Shown one piece after another: positions 29,622 to 51,090 of a stretch of DNA of 64,000 nucleotides. The notes below the pieces were generated by a model. That model was not told where the DNA came from, ran no database searches, and saw only the letters and a list, made by a program, of their open reading frames with translations. The number at the start of each line of letters is the position of its first letter. Positions within the stretch are counted from its first letter, which is position 1. This DNA comes from Bacillus sp. JCM 19058 (lineage in GTDB: Bacteria > Bacillota > Bacilli > Bacillales_H > Bacillaceae_D), in the NCBI GenBank assembly GCA_001310555.1, contig BAXO01000008.1:1-64000 (forward strand), written 5' to 3'. The position numbers were made by a program, and so were the translations under genes.

Positions 29622-29649
29622 TTCAAGGTGTTTGAAAAAAAGGGTATAG

Positions 29650-29866
29650 CAGAATGTAGGAGAGAGTAAAACCGCACTCTTTTCCAGAGCGTAGTTTTAG
29701 GCGGTTGGCTATTTCTACTTTCAGCCTTTTGGATATCATCGTAATAGAATATACGTCATACCGTAGACAGCAGGTGCGTCCTTCGCTTAATTTCCTGCCG
29801 AGGTAAGCAATAGATTCGGTTAATTAACTGTTTCGTCTGCCCTCATGTCTACATGAGGGCTTTTGT
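29650..29866 (+). promoter_or_regulatory. L10 leader RNA
   Basis: The leader contains the conserved L10-binding core CCGTAGACAGCAGGTGCG (29761-29778) with CCTGCCGAGG (29803-29812), and ends in a strong hairpin GCCCTCATGT / ACATGAGGGC (29839-29860) with T4. The arrangement is that of the Firmicute L10(L12)4 autoregulatory leader. Confidence 0.85.
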
Positions 29867-29911
29867 CACTTCTAAAACGGTATGTGACGAAATTTACAGG
29901 AGGTGTAAACA

Positions 29912-30409
29912 ATGAGCGTACTCGAGCAAAAACAACAAGTCGTCTCAACGATTACAGAAAAACTACGTGCTAGTAAATCGACCGTCGTCGTTGATTATCG
30001 TGGTTTGAATGTAGCCGAAGTAACGGAGCTAAGAAAGCAGCTTCGTGAAGCTGGTGTTGATTTCAAAGTGTACAAAAACACGCTGGCTCGCCGTGCTACG
30101 GAAGCGGCTGAATTAGCGGAACTGAATGAACACTTGACTGGACCAACGGCGATTGCCTTTAGTGAAGAGGATGTTATCGCGCCTGCGAAAATCCTTAACC
30201 AATTTGCGAAGTTGCACGAAGCGCTTGAAATTAAGGCTGGTGTGATTGAAGGGCAAATTTCAACGGTTGAAGAGATTCGCGCACTTGCTGAGCTGCCTTC
30301 ACGGGATGGACTTCTTTCCATGTTGCTTAGTGTGCTTCAGGCCCCTGTTCGCAACTTTGCATTGGCGACTAAGGCTGTGGCTGAACAAAAAGAAGAACAA
30401 GGAGCGTAA
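29912..30409 (+). CDS. rplJ: 50S ribosomal protein L10
   Basis: 165 aa, intact. N-terminal rRNA-binding domain with [26 protein letters not shown] and [12 protein letters not shown]; the C-terminal helix ([23 protein letters not shown]) anchors L7/L12 dimers. ATG 29912 after AGGAGGTG. Translation is probably controlled by the upstream L10 leader. Confidence 0.97.
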   Translation: MSVLEQKQQVVSTITEKLRASKSTVVVDYRGLNVAEVTELRKQLREAGVDFKVYKNTLARRATEAAELAELNEHLTGPTAIAFSEEDVIAPAKILNQFAKLHEALEIKAGVIEGQISTVEEIRALAELPSRDGLLSMLLSVLQAPVRNFALATKAVAEQKEEQGA

Positions 30410-30468
30410 CTGCTGGTTGACGCCCCTTCAAATCGAAAAATTAATATAATTTATAGGAGGATTTGACA

Positions 30469-30831
30469 ATGAGTAAAGATCAAATCATTGAAGCGATTAA
30501 AGAAATGACAGTTCTAGAGCTTAACGATCTTGTTAAAGCGATTGAAGAAGAATTTGGTGTAACTGCAGCTGCACCTGTAGCTGTTGCAGCAGGTGGCGGC
30601 GGAGAAGCTGCTGAAGAGCAGTCAGAATTTGATGTTATTCTTGAGTCTGCAGGTGGATCAAAAATTAACGTAATTAAAGTGGTTCGCGAAATTACTGGCC
30701 TTGGATTAAAAGAAGCAAAAGCATTGGTTGACGGTGCTCCAGGCCCAATCAAAGAAGGCGTCGCAAAAGAGGAAGCCGAAGAAGCAAAAGCGAAGCTTGA
30801 AGAAGCTGGCGCATCTGTTGAAATGAAGTAA
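30469..30831 (+). CDS. rplL: 50S ribosomal protein L7/L12
   Basis: 120 aa, intact. N-terminal dimer domain, Ala/Gly hinge ([18 protein letters not shown]), C-terminal factor-binding domain with [30 protein letters not shown] 30469 is better placed to AGGAGG than the TTG at 30463. Confidence 0.97.
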   Translation: MSKDQIIEAIKEMTVLELNDLVKAIEEEFGVTAAAPVAVAAGGGGEAAEEQSEFDVILESAGGSKINVIKVVREITGLGLKEAKALVDGAPGPIKEGVAKEEAEEAKAKLEEAGASVEMK

Positions 30832-30844
30832 TTTCTCTTAATAC

Positions 30845-30873
30845 AAAGACTCGCGTCATGGCGAGTCTTTTTG
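30845..30873 (+). terminator. Terminator after rplL
   Basis: AAAGACTCGC (30845-30854) pairs perfectly with GCGAGTCTTT (30861-30870), T5 follows. Confidence 0.9.
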
Positions 30874-30914
30874 TACGAAAGACGAGTCCGACCGCTGCAA
30901 GAAAGAGGTGGCAT

Positions 30915-31522
30915 ATGACAGAGCATTACTATTCCAGTAAACCTAGCGTGCAAAGCGTAGAGCATACTTGGAAATTTCAGCTGAAAGGTCATTCGTTTGT
31001 ATTTACGACGGATCGCGGTGTTTTTTTTCGAAAGGTGAAGTGGACTTTGGCAGCCGCTTACTCATTGATACCTTTGCCGCTCCGGAAGTTGCAGGGAATT
31101 TGCTTGATATCGGGTGCGGGTATGGGCGATCGGTTTAACGTTGGCCATTGATGATCCGGGGCGAACCGTTCATCTGATTGATATTAATGAGAGAGCTGTT
31201 CGTCTATGCGAGAAAAACGCAAGACAGAACAAAGTGGACAACGTTGTTATTTATCAAAGTGACGGCTTTCAAAATGTTGAACAACAGAAATTTGCCGCGA
31301 TCGTCACGAATCCGCCAATTCGTGCAGGTAAAAGCGTTGTTCATGACATGTTAACTCATGCCTTCCACCACTTGTTGCCAGGCGGGGAGTTATGGACGGT
31401 CATTCAAAAGAAGCAAGGGCGCCTTCCGCACGAAAAAAAACTTGAGCAAACGTTTGGAAATGCTCAAGTTGTCGTAAAGAAAAAAAGGTTATTATATTTT
31501 ATCGGCAAAAAAAATTGACTGA
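30915..31522 (+). CDS. rsmC: Class I SAM-dependent methyltransferase, RsmC/YbxB type, five indels
   Basis: 201 aa corrected. The N-terminus EHYYSSKPSV is typical of YbxB. Motif I is LLDIGCGYGPIGL, motif IV the catalytic TNPPIRAGK, and the C-terminus KKKGYYIL. Probable guanine-N2 16S rRNA methyltransferase; the family is also called RsmC-like. Breaks: T8 at 31021-31028 (6 by family), GGGCCG read as GGGCG near 31128, a missing G near 31407, A8 near 31432-31439 (compensating the previous one) and A7 near 31470. Position between rplL and rpoB is conserved. Confidence 0.9.
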
Positions 31523-31543
31523 AGGTTTATTTTGTGATATTGT
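31515..31543 (+). promoter_or_regulatory. Probable rpoB promoter
   Basis: TTGACT (31515-31520), 17-base spacer, TATTGT (31538-31543). It overlaps the end of the methyltransferase gene and would give a leader over 400 nt before rpoB. Confidence 0.5.
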
Positions 31544-31961
31544 TATTTAATGCGTATGACTGCCCTTTTTTTCAAGCAAATTTTTAGGCAAATGTCAAGC
31601 TAAGATCGGCTGAATAAAAAGGATAAAAATGGTTATACTGAAATGAATCGAACGTTTGAACGATGAAATTGGTTTTTTTCAAAGCCATTTTTTCTTTTTG
31701 CAAGCTAGTTCTACCTCCAAGAATCGGCAAACTATAGGTGAAATTACAAGGTGCAGAAGTCATGATTGCCAGATTACGAAGATAGCATAAACATGTAATC
31801 ATTGTGGTGGCCGGATTGGAGAGCATATGGTTTTGTGAGGCATATATATGCACGAAATCTATAAAAATGTTTCGTTTTTTTCATTGCTCATTAGTTTTTT
31901 TTGAGCGCTGAAACGACAAACTTTTTAGATACTATAACGTGAAATTTGAGGGGTGAATCAG
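31544..31961. other. Long AT-rich leader upstream of rpoB
   Basis: About 420 bases with no supported gene on either strand; the minus-strand frame 31853 to 31584 has no ribosome-binding site. No strong terminator was found. Probably untranslated leader of rpoBC. Confidence 0.5.
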
Positions 31962-35502
<3,541 letters not shown>

Positions 35503-35513
35503 CAAGAGGTTTT

Positions 35514-35545
35514 GGGACTAGAATTCTGCATTCTAGTTCCTTGTC
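35514..35545 (+). other. Hairpin between rpoB and rpoC
   Basis: GGACTAGAAT (35515-35524) pairs with ATTCTAGTTCC (35530-35540) with one bulged base, no strong T tract. It may be a processing or stability element. Confidence 0.5.
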
Positions 35546-35604
35546 CCTCATTATACGCAAAGTGTTTGCAATGAGACACGGAAATCAAAAGGGAGGTTGG
35601 CCCC

Positions 35605-40086
<4,482 letters not shown>

Positions 40087-40107
40087 ATGTTGAAAGGAGG
40101 GGAAACA

Positions 40108-40578
40108 ATGCCTCGTAAAGGACCAGTCGCCCGTCGTGATGTATTGCCGGATCCGATTTATAAATCTAAGCTTGTGACTCGCCTAATTAACCGAATTATG
40201 GTTGATGGAAAGCGTGGGATTGCACAAACGATTCTATATAATGCGTTTGAACTTGTGAAAGAACGTAGCGGGAAAGATGCTATGGAAGTCTTTGATCAAG
40301 CATTGAAGAACATTATGCCTGTTCTTGAAGTAAAGGCTCGTCGTGTTGGTGGTGCAAACTATCAAGTTCCGATTGAAGTAAAGCCTGAGCGTCGTACGAC
40401 TTTAGGACTTCGTTGGCTCGTCAGCTATGCTCGTCTTCGTGGTGAGAAAACGATGGAAGAGCGCTTAGCGAATGAAATTCTTGACGCAGCGAATAATACC
40501 GGTGCATCTGTGAAGAAGCGTGAAGATACACATAAAATGGCAGAAGCAAATAGAGCATTTGCTCACTACCGTTGGTAA
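40108..40578 (+). CDS. rpsG: 30S ribosomal protein S7
   Basis: 156 aa, intact. [39 protein letters not shown] and the C-terminal [17 protein letters not shown] 40108 after AAAGGAGGGG. Part of the rpsL-rpsG-fusA-tuf operon. Confidence 0.97.
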   Translation: MPRKGPVARRDVLPDPIYKSKLVTRLINRIMVDGKRGIAQTILYNAFELVKERSGKDAMEVFDQALKNIMPVLEVKARRVGGANYQVPIEVKPERRTTLGLRWLVSYARLRGEKTMEERLANEILDAANNTGASVKKREDTHKMAEANRAFAHYRW

Positions 40579-40593
40579 GATTGTCCTGACACG

Positions 40594-40641
40594 AAGTGAA
40601 TCGGAGTGTAGAGATGATTTTCTACCTCTCGTCATTCGCTT
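40594..40641 (+). other. Hairpin between rpsG and fusA
   Basis: AAGTGAAT (40594-40601) against ATTCGCTT (40634-40641), with an inner GTAGA/TCTAC stem (40608-40612, 40621-40625). No T tract, so it is not a terminator; it could be a translational control or processing site. Confidence 0.4.
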
Positions 40642-40689
40642 GTGAATAAATTCATAACTAATTTGATGAATGAGGAAGGAGAAATAACC

Positions 40690-42766
40690 ATGGCAAGAGA
40701 ATTCTCCTTAAAAGATACGCGTAACCTTGGAATTATGGCTCATATCGATGCCGGTAAAACGACAACAACTGAGCGTATTCTTTACTACACAGGCCGTATC
40801 CATAAGATCGGTGAAACACATGAAGGTGCTTCGCAAATGGACTGGATGGCGCAGGAGCAGGAGCGTGGAATCACGATTACTTCTGCTGCTACCACCGCCC
40901 AATGGAAAGACCACCGGATTAATATCATCGATACACCTGGACACGTGGACTTTACAGTAGAGGTAGAACGTTCCCTACGCGTATTGGATGGAGCTGTAGC
41001 GGTTCTTGATGCTCAATCCGGGGTTGAACCGCAAACAGAAACTGTATGGCGTCAAGCGACAACTTATGGAGTGCCACGTGTTGTATTCGTCAATAAGATG
41101 GATAAAACCGGCGCAGACTTCCTATACTCAGTCGGTACGTTGCATGAACGTCTTCAAGCAAATGCCCACCCAATTCAACTACCAATCGGTGCGGAGGAGA
41201 ACTTCGAGGGAATTATTGACCTCGTTGAAATGGTGGCCTATTTTTATGAAGATGACCTTGGTACTCGCACAGAAGCGAAAGACATTCCAGAGGAGTACAA
41301 GGAGCTTGCCGATGAACACCGTGAGAAGCTGGTTGAAGCAGTAGCCGAGCTTGATGAAGATTTAATGATGAAGTATTTGGAAGGCGAAGAGTTAACGAAG
41401 GAAGAATTGAAAGCTGCGATCCGTAAAGGAACCTGTAATGTTGAATTCTATCCAGTTCTTTGTGGCTCAGCTTCAAAAATAAAGGCGTCCAGTTAATGCT
41501 AGACGCAGTGATCGATTACCTGCCTTCTCCACTTGATGTTCCACCGATTAAGGGTCAATTACCTGATTCGGAAGAAGAAGTGGTTCGTAAAGCTGGTGAC
41601 GATCAACCATTTTCTGCTTTAGCCTTTAAAGTTATGACTGATCCGTATGTCGGAAGGTTGACGTTCTTCCGCGTTTATTCTGGGACGCTTGATTCAGGCT
41701 CCTACGTGATGAATTCAACGAAAGAAAAGCGTGAACGCGTCGGTCGGATCCTGCAAATGCATGCCAACTCGCGTGAAGAGATCTCAACGGTTTATTCTGG
41801 CGATATTGCTGCTGCTGTTGGATTGAAGGAAACGACGACAGGTGATACACTTTGCGATGAAAAGAGTCTTGTTATTCTTGAATCGATGGAGTTTCCAGAG
41901 CCAGTTATCCACTTGTCCGTTGAGCCGAAGTCAAAAGCAGATCAAGATAAAATGGGAATGGCGCTTGCCAAACTCGCTGAAGAAGATCCGACCTTTACTA
42001 CCCATACAGACGAAGAAACTGGGCAAACGATTATTTCAGGAATGGGTGAACTTCACCTTGATATTATCGTTGACGGATGAAGCGCGAATTTAAGGTTGAA
42101 GCCAATGTTGGTGCACCTCAAGTATCATATCGCGAAACGATTCGTCAGACTGCTCAAGTTGAAGGTAAATTTGTACGTCAATCGGGTGGTCGTGGACAAT
42201 TTGGTCACGTTTGGATTGAGTTTTCTCCAAATGAGGAAGGCGCAGGCTTCGAATTTGAAAACAAGATCGTCGGTGGGGTTGTTCCACGCGAATATATTCC
42301 TTCCGTACAGGCTGGTGTTGAAGAAGCACTGAATAACGGTTTAATTGCCGGTTATCCTGTGATCGACGTGAAAGCGAAGCTTTACGATGGTTCTTACCAC
42401 GATGTCGACTCCAGTGAAATGGCGTTTAAAATTGCCGCATCTATGGCGCTGAAAAACGCTAAATCAAAGTGTAACCCAGTTCTGCTTGAGCCGCTCATGA
42501 AGGTAGAGGTTAATGTTCCTGAAGAGTATATGGGTGATGTCATGGGTGATATTACGGCACGTCGCGGACGGGTTGAAGGCATGGAGGCGCGTGGAAATGC
42601 ACAAGCGGTTAAAGCGTTTGTACCATTAGCTGAAATGTTTGGTTATGCAACATCTCTTCGTTCTCGCTCGCAAGGTCGCGGAACATATACGATGTTCTTT
42701 GATCACTACGAGGAAGTACCGAAAAGTGTAGCTGAAGAAATTATTAAGAAGCAAACTGGCGAATAA
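40690..42766 (+). CDS. fusA: Elongation factor G, two frameshifts
   Basis: 692 aa corrected. G-domain motifs [18 protein letters not shown] and NKMDKTGAD; domain IV with [11 protein letters not shown] and [11 protein letters not shown]-terminal [17 protein letters not shown]. GTPase for translocation and ribosome recycling. Breaks: GCTTTC read as GCTTC near 41470, and GACCGG read as GACGG near 42075. ATG 40690 after AAGGAG. Confidence 0.98.
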
Positions 42767-42808
42767 TTTCTGAATGTAATTGTTTCATGTTTGAATTTGT
42801 TGTAAGCT

Positions 42809-42846
42809 AAGGAAGGTGCTATTCAAAAAAAGAGTTCACCTTTCTT
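42809..42846 (+). other. Hairpin upstream of tuf
   Basis: AAGGAAGGTG (42809-42818) against CACCTTTCTT (42837-42846), 10 pairs with one G-U, A-rich loop. It lacks a T tract directly after; it could be a weak terminator or leader element between fusA and tuf. Confidence 0.4.
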
Positions 42847-42892
42847 ATCCATAAAAATTTCTTAAATGTTTAATTAAGGGAGGAAATGAATC

Positions 42893-44082
42893 ATGGCTAA
42901 AGAAAAGTTTGATCGTTCCAAGACACATGCCAATATTGGTACAATTGGACACGTTGACCATGGTAAAACAACGCTAACTGCAGCTATTACAACTGTACTT
43001 GCTAAGCGTTCTGGTAAAGGCGAAGCGATGGCTTATGACGCAATTGATGGTGCTCCAGAAGAGCGTGAGCGTGGAATCACAATTTCTACTGCACACGTGG
43101 AGTACGAAACTGAGAATCGTCACTATGCTCACGTTGACTGCCTGGGCACGCTGACTATGTCAAAAATATGATCACTGGAGCTGCACAAATGGATGGTGGA
43201 ATTCTTGTTGTGTCTGCTGCTGATGGTCCGATGCCACAAACTCGTGAGCACATCCTTCTATCTCGTAACGTTGGTGTACCAGCGCTTGTCGTATTCTTGA
43301 ACAAATGCGACATGGTTGATGATGAAGAGTTGCTTGAGCTTGTAGAAATGGAAGTTCGCGACCTACTTTCTGAGTACGACTTCCCTGGCGATGACGTCCC
43401 TGTTATTCAAGGTTCAGCTCTTAAAGCACTTGAAGGTGACGAAGCCTACGAAGACAAAATTCTTGAATTGATGGCTGCTGTAGATGAATACATTCCTACG
43501 CCAGAGCGTGATACTGAAAAGCCATTCATGATGCCGGTTGAGGATGTTTTCTCAATCACTGGTCGTGGAACAGTTGCAACTGGCCGTGTTGAGCGTGGAC
43601 AGCTGAATGTCGGTGATGTTATTGATATCATCGGTTTGGCAGATGAAGCTAAATCGACGACTGTTACCGGGGTTGAAATGTTCCGTAAGCTTCTTGACTA
43701 TGCAGAAGCTGGTGATAACATCGGTGCCCTTCTTCGTGGAGTAGGCCGTGAGGATGTACAGCGTGGACAGGTTCTTGCTAAGCCTGGAACAATTACACCT
43801 CATACAAATTTCAAAGCTGAAGTTTATGTTCTTTCAAAAGAAGAAGGTGGACGCCATACCCCTTTCTTTTCTAACTACCGTCCTCAGTTCTACTTCCGTA
43901 CAACTGACGTAACTGGAATCATTCAGCTTCCAGATGGCGTAGAGATGGTTATGCCTGGCGATAACATCGAAATGACAGTTGAGCTCATTTCACCGATCGC
44001 GATTGAAGAAGGAACTCGCTTCTCGATTCGTGAAGGCGGACGTACTGTTGGTTCTGGTGTTGTAGCTACAATCACTAAGTAA
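42893..44082 (+). CDS. tuf: Elongation factor Tu, one frameshift
   Basis: 396 aa corrected. [31 protein letters not shown] (split) and NKCDMVDD; C-terminal [16 protein letters not shown]. It delivers aminoacyl-tRNA. The break is near 43142, where TGCCCTGGG reads TGCCTGGG. ATG 42893 after GGGAGGAA. Confidence 0.98.
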
Positions 44083-44099
44083 GAACAGACGATTAAAGA

Positions 44100-44138
44100 A
44101 GAGCTTGCCGTGCTTTTATCGACGGCAGGCTCTTTTTG
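44100..44138 (+). terminator. Terminator of the str operon
   Basis: AGAGCTTGCCGT (44100-44111) against ACGGCAGGCTCT (44122-44133), one G-U pair, then T4. Confidence 0.9.
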
Positions 44139-44180
44139 AACTTGTAAAGGGCGGTCATGAAGTTTTTCTCATAAAACAGC

Positions 44181-44209
44181 TTGCAATGGAGCGGTGGCTT
44201 CTTTATAAT
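44181..44209 (+). promoter_or_regulatory. S10 operon promoter P1
   Basis: TTGCAA (44181-44186), 17-base spacer, perfect TATAAT (44204-44209), after the tuf terminator. Confidence 0.75.
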
Positions 44210-44239
44210 GGTATGCGTGTGCCAACTTTCAAATTTTAC

Positions 44240-44268
44240 TTGATTTAGGTAATGAATCTATGTATAAT
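44240..44268 (+). promoter_or_regulatory. S10 operon promoter P2
   Basis: TTGATT (44240-44245), 17-base spacer, perfect TATAAT (44263-44268), exactly 59 bp after P1. The leader to rpsJ is about 125 nt and is where L4-mediated control would act by analogy. Confidence 0.75.
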
Positions 44269-44401
44269 GTTGAATGTTGGTCATTGACAGCGTTGATGCG
44301 GAAGGTTGCTGACACACCCGGCCCCTTTGCCATGGCGGGGTGGAGGAAATTTTCGCGGAGTATGTCTGTTTATCAAAATGGACGAAAAAGGAGGGGCTTA
44401 A

Positions 44402-44710
<309 letters not shown>

Positions 44711-44807
44711 GTCTTAAACAGTAATAGATACCTGAAAGATTCAACGATTGGATTTGCAGGTAGAAATGGCAAATAAATAATTTTAGATTTATTAGGAGGT
44801 GTAACGG

Positions 44808-45437
44808 ATGACCAAAGGAATCTTAGGAAGAAAAATCGGTATGACCCAGGTTTTTGCTGATAATGGTGATGTCATCCCAGTGACAGTAATCGAAGCTGAA
44901 CCTAACGTAGTGTTGCAAAAGAAAACGGTAGAATCTGATGGGTATGAGGCGATTCAATTAGGCTTTGCCGATCAGAAGAAAGCAAACAGCAATAAGCCAG
45001 CCGAAGGACATGCCACAAAAGCTAATACGACTCCTAAGCGCTTCATCAAGGAAATCCGTGGAGAAGAGCTTGGTGAGATTGAAGTAGGCCAAGAAATCAA
45101 GGTAGATACATTCGCTGAAGGCGACGTTATAGATGTAACAGGAACGTCCAAAGGGAAAGGCTTCCAAGGTGCGATTAAGCGCCACAACCAATCCCGTGGA
45201 CCAATGAGTCACGGTTCCCGCTACCATCGAGGACCTGGTTCAATGGGGCCTGTCGCTCCAAACCGGGTTTTTAAAGGGAAGCTTCTTCCTGGTCGCATGG
45301 GCGGCGAGCAAGTGACGATTCAAAACCTTGAAATTGTTAAAGTTGATACTGAGCGTAACCTTCTTTTAGTGAAGGGGAATATTCCTGGAGCAAAGAAAAG
45401 CTACGTTACGATTCAAAGCGCGATTAAAGCGAAATAA
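44808..45437 (+). CDS. rplC: 50S ribosomal protein L3
   Basis: 209 aa, intact. [15 protein letters not shown], the rRNA-contact loop [26 protein letters not shown], and [24 protein letters not shown] after AGGAGGTG. Confidence 0.97.
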   Translation: MTKGILGRKIGMTQVFADNGDVIPVTVIEAEPNVVLQKKTVESDGYEAIQLGFADQKKANSNKPAEGHATKANTTPKRFIKEIRGEELGEIEVGQEIKVDTFAEGDVIDVTGTSKGKGFQGAIKRHNQSRGPMSHGSRYHRGPGSMGPVAPNRVFKGKLLPGRMGGEQVTIQNLEIVKVDTERNLLLVKGNIPGAKKSYVTIQSAIKAK

Positions 45438-45462
45438 ACAGTCATAGAAAGGAGGACTTATC

Positions 45463-46085
45463 ATGCCGAAAGTAGCATTATTCAACCAATCGGGCTCTCA
45501 GGTAGGAGATATTGAGCTATCTGAATCCGTATTTGGTATTGAGCCAAATAAAAGTGTGCTTCATGATGCTGTTGTGATGCAGCAAGCATCGCTTCGCCAA
45601 GGTACACATAAAACAAAAGAACGTTCGGAAGTTCGTGGCGGCGGCCGCAAGCATGGCGTCAAAAAGGTACGGGTAAAGCGCGTCAAGGCTCGATCCGTTC
45701 ACCACAATGGGTAGGCGGTGGGATTGTTTTCGGTCCGACTCCGCGTAGCTACAGCTACAAGTTCCCGAAAAAAGTACGTCGGTTAGCGATTAAATCTGCG
45801 CTTTCTAGCAAAGCCAAAGCAAATGAAATTGTTGTATTGGAAGATTTACAGCTAGAAGCGATCAAAACGAAGGACATGGTATCGATTCTTACCGGATTGT
45901 CTGTCGAACGAAAAGCACTTGTCGTTACTGCAGACTACAATGAAACGGTTGCCTTATCCGCTCGTAATATTCCAGGTGTCACATTTGTAACTGCCAACGG
46001 TGTCAGCGTTCTCGATCTGCTGAAGCATGATCAGCTGATCATAACAAAAGAAGCCGTTGCAAAAGTAGAGGAGGTGCTTGCGTAA
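45463..46085 (+). CDS. rplD: 50S ribosomal protein L4, one frameshift
   Basis: 207 aa corrected. [20 protein letters not shown], the extended loop [19 protein letters not shown] (broken: AAGCCATGG read as AAGCATGG near 45653) and [14 protein letters not shown] [11 protein letters not shown]4 is the usual autoregulator of S10 operons. The stop overlaps the rplW start. Confidence 0.96.
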
Positions 46086-46375
46086 TGTCAAACGCTCGTG
46101 ATATCATTAAGCGCCCCGTCATTACAGAACGTTCTACTGATCTAATGACTGATAAAAAGTATACGTTCGAAGTAGATGTACGTGCTAATAAAACGCAAAT
46201 CAAAGATGCGGTAGAAGAGATCTTTGAAGTGAAGGTTTCAAATGTAAATACGATGAACTATAAAGGAAAGGCCAAGCGTTTTGGTCGTTACACGGGCTTT
46301 ACCGCCCGTCGTAAGAAAGCAATTGTTACATTGACGCCTGAGAGCAAAGAACTCGAGTTCTTTGACGGTGTCTAA
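46085..46375 (+). CDS. rplW: 50S ribosomal protein L23
   Basis: 96 aa, intact. [34 protein letters not shown] and the loop [13 protein letters not shown] near the tunnel exit. Overlaps rplD by 1 nt. Confidence 0.97.
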   Translation: MSNARDIIKRPVITERSTDLMTDKKYTFEVDVRANKTQIKDAVEEIFEVKVSNVNTMNYKGKAKRFGRYTGFTARRKKAIVTLTPESKELEFFDGV

Positions 46376-46402
46376 GTTTAACAGAGAAGGAGGGAACTAA
46401 AC

Positions 46403-47235
46403 ATGCCGATTAAAAAAATATAAACCGACAAGTGCAGGTCGTCGTAACATGTCTGTATCGGATTTTGCCGAGATTACGACTGACAAACCAGAAAAATCAT
46501 TGCTTGCTCCATTGCATAAAAAAGGCGGTCGTAACAACCAAGGGAGACTGACTGTCCGTCACCAAGGCGGCGGCCATAAACGTCAGTATCGTGTCATTGA
46601 TTTCAAGCGGACTAAAGATGGGATTCCAGGGCGCGTTGCTACGATTGAGTACGATCCGAATCGTTCAGCAAACATTGCACTAATCCATTATGTAGATGGT
46701 GAAAAGCGTTACATTCTAGCACCAAAAGGTCTAACAGTGGGTATGATGATTGAATCTGGCGAGAAGGCGGACATTAAAGTTGGAAATGCGCTTCCGTTGA
46801 AAAATATGCCTGTTGGTAGCGTTATTCATAATATTGAAATGAGACCAGGTAAAGGTGGACAGCTCGTTCGTTCAGCCGGAACGGAAGCACAGCTGCTAGC
46901 CAAAGAAGGAGACTACGTTCTCGTACGGTTGAATTCTGGCGAAACGCGCTACATTCTTGCTACGTGTCGAGCAACGATCGGTCAAGTTGGTAACATTGAG
47001 CATGAGCTTGTCGATATTGGTAAAGCGGGCCGTTCCCGTTGGCTAGGCAAGCGTCCGACGGTTCGTGGCTCAGTAATGAACCCGAATGATCACCCACACG
47101 GTGGTGGAGAAGGTCGTGCACCGATTGGCCGTAAATCACCAATGTCACCGTGGGGGAAACCAACGCTCGGTTACAAAACACGGAAGAAGAACAAGCCATC
47201 TGATCAGTACATTGTACGTCGTCGTAAAAAAATAA
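46403..47235 (+). CDS. rplB: 50S ribosomal protein L2, two frameshifts
   Basis: 276 aa corrected. [35 protein letters not shown], and [19 protein letters not shown] with the peptidyl-transferase-region His in HPHGGGEGR. The N-terminal break is A7 at 46411-46417 (6 expected). A second extra A at 47226-47232 destroys the stop; the corrected C-terminus is VRRRKK with TAA at 47233-47235, leaving a normal gap before rpsS. Confidence 0.96.
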
Positions 47236-47296
47236 CGAGATTAGCTGCGGTTCTAAGCGTTAGAGCCGTGGGCCAATCGCGAAGGGAGGTTTTCGC

Positions 47297-47575
47297 ATGG
47301 GTCGTAGCTTGAAAAAAGGACCTTTTGCCGATGAACACTTAATTAAAAAGGTAGAAGCAATGGGCGATAGTGACAACAAACGTGTAATCAAAACATGGTC
47401 TCGTCGTTCTACGATTTTCCCTGAATTTATCGGTCACACTATTGCTGTCTATGACGGTCGTAAGCACGTGCCGGTTTACATTTCAGAAGATATGGTCGGT
47501 CACAAGCTTGGTGAATTTGCACCTAGCCGTACGTACAAAGGCCATGCTGCTGATGATAGGAAAACAAGACGTTAA
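47297..47575 (+). CDS. rpsS: 30S ribosomal protein S19
   Basis: 92 aa, intact. [58 protein letters not shown] 47297 after GGGAGG. Confidence 0.97.
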   Translation: MGRSLKKGPFADEHLIKKVEAMGDSDNKRVIKTWSRRSTIFPEFIGHTIAVYDGRKHVPVYISEDMVGHKLGEFAPSRTYKGHAADDRKTRR

Positions 47576-47601
47576 GGTGAGTAAGAGAGGAGGTCCTAGT
47601 C

Positions 47602-47944
47602 ATGCAAGCTAAAGCTGTAGCAAAACAAGTGCGTATTGCTCCTCGTAAAGTGCGCCTAGTTGTTGACTTGATTCGCGGCAAACAGGTCGGTGAGGCAATT
47701 GCGATTCTACGTCATACGCCTAAGTCCGCATCTCCTGTAGTAGAGAAGCTATTGAACTCTGCCGTTGCGAATGCGGAGCACAACTATGAAATGGAGCCAA
47801 ATAATCTAGTAATTAGTGAAGCCTTCGTCGATGAAGGTGTTACGCTGAAACGCTTCCGTCCAAGAGCGATGGGACGTGGAAGTCGAATTAACAAACGTAC
47901 GAGTCATATTACACTCGTTGTAACAGAAAAAAAAGGAGGGATAG
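47602..47944 (+). CDS. rplV: 50S ribosomal protein L22, one frameshift at the end
   Basis: 113 aa corrected. [30 protein letters not shown] and [19 protein letters not shown]. One A too many in A8 (47927-47934) hides the normal C-terminus VTEKKEG with TAG 47942-47944; as read the frame would run into rpsC. Confidence 0.95.
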
Positions 47945-47947
47945 CGC

Positions 47948-49032
<1,085 letters not shown>

Positions 49033-49043
<11 letters not shown>

Positions 49044-49238
49044 TGAGCTACGTAATTTAACCACTGCAGAAATAGAACAAAAAAAACCAAGTCGCTAAAG
49101 GAAGAGTTGTTTAATCTGCGCTTTCAGCTAGCGACAGGTCAATTGGATAACCCAACACGGATTCGCGAAGTTCGGAAAGCCATAGCTCGTGCAAAAACCG
49201 TTTTGCGCGAACGTGAGCTCGGAATCCAAAACGTCTAA
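49033..49238 (+). CDS. rpmC: 50S ribosomal protein L29, one frameshift
   Basis: 67 aa corrected. [16 protein letters not shown] then [19 protein letters not shown] and [17 protein letters not shown]. The break is A8 at 49079-49086 where the family needs 6 ([11 protein letters not shown]), a two-base excess. Overlaps rplP by 11 nt. Confidence 0.94.
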
Positions 49239-49250
49239 AAGGAGGTTTAA

Positions 49251-49515
<265 letters not shown>

Positions 49516-49550
49516 TAGATTTTTTTTGATTTGAAGGGAGGTAAGCTCGC

Positions 49551-49920
49551 ATGATTCAGCAGGAAACCCGCTTAAAAGTTGCTGATAACTCGGGAGCTCG
49601 TGAAGTCCTGTGTATTAAAGTGTTAGGTGGATCTGGGCGCAAGACAGCGAACATTGGAGATTTGATTGTTTGCTCGGTGAAAAAAAGCAACACCAGGTGG
49701 CGTTGTCAAGAAAGGTGAAGTCGTTAAGGCTGTTATCGTTCGTTCAAAAAGCGGCTCTCGCCGAAATGACGGTTCGTACATTAAGTTTGACGAAAACGCC
49801 GCTGTTATCGTTCGCGATGACAAGAGTCCTCGTGGTACTCGTATTTTCGGTCCGGTAGCACGTGAGCTTCGTGACAATCAGTTCATGAAAATTGTATCTC
49901 TTGCTCCAGAAGTTCTTTAA
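49551..49920 (+). CDS. rplN: 50S ribosomal protein L14, one frameshift
   Basis: 122 aa corrected. [33 protein letters not shown]-type [24 protein letters not shown] and [11 protein letters not shown]7 near 49680 (6 expected) breaks [14 protein letters not shown] after GGGAGG. Confidence 0.96.
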
Positions 49921-49958
49921 TAGATGAAATTGCTATGCCCTGTCAAGGAGGTGCGAAC

Positions 49959-50279
49959 ATGGCCAAAATGCATGTTAAAAAAGGTGACACAGTAAAGGTC
50001 ATCTCTGGAAAAGACAAAGGGAAAGAGGGCGTTATTTTAGAATCATTCCCAAAGAAAAGCCGCGTTCTTGTTGAAGGCGTCAATATGGTGAAGAAGCACG
50101 CAAAGCCATCTCAGGATAATCCTCAAGGTGGAATTTTGAATCAGGAAGCGCCGATTCATTCTTCAAATGTAATGCCTATCGATCCGAAAACAAAAGAGCC
50201 TACACGAGTAGGTCATACAGAAGAAAAAGGTAAGAAAGTACGGATTGCGAAAAAATCTGGCGAAGTGTTGGATAAGTAG
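49959..50279 (+). CDS. rplX: 50S ribosomal protein L24
   Basis: 106 aa, intact. The KOW motif is [20 protein letters not shown], then [15 protein letters not shown] and [21 protein letters not shown] 49959 has AAGGAGGTG at the right distance; the upstream ATG 49935 does not. Confidence 0.96.
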   Translation: MAKMHVKKGDTVKVISGKDKGKEGVILESFPKKSRVLVEGVNMVKKHAKPSQDNPQGGILNQEAPIHSSNVMPIDPKTKEPTRVGHTEEKGKKVRIAKKSGEVLDK

Positions 50280-50307
50280 TCGGTGAACCGGAAGGAGGTC
50301 AAATCGA

Positions 50308-51060
<753 letters not shown>

Positions 51061-51090
51061 GCCCCAAGAACGGGAAGGAGGTAAACATAA

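Noticed and set aside
31584..31853. 89-codon minus-strand ORF upstream of rpoB
   Set aside because: No ribosome-binding site and low-complexity AT-rich translation; likely chance.
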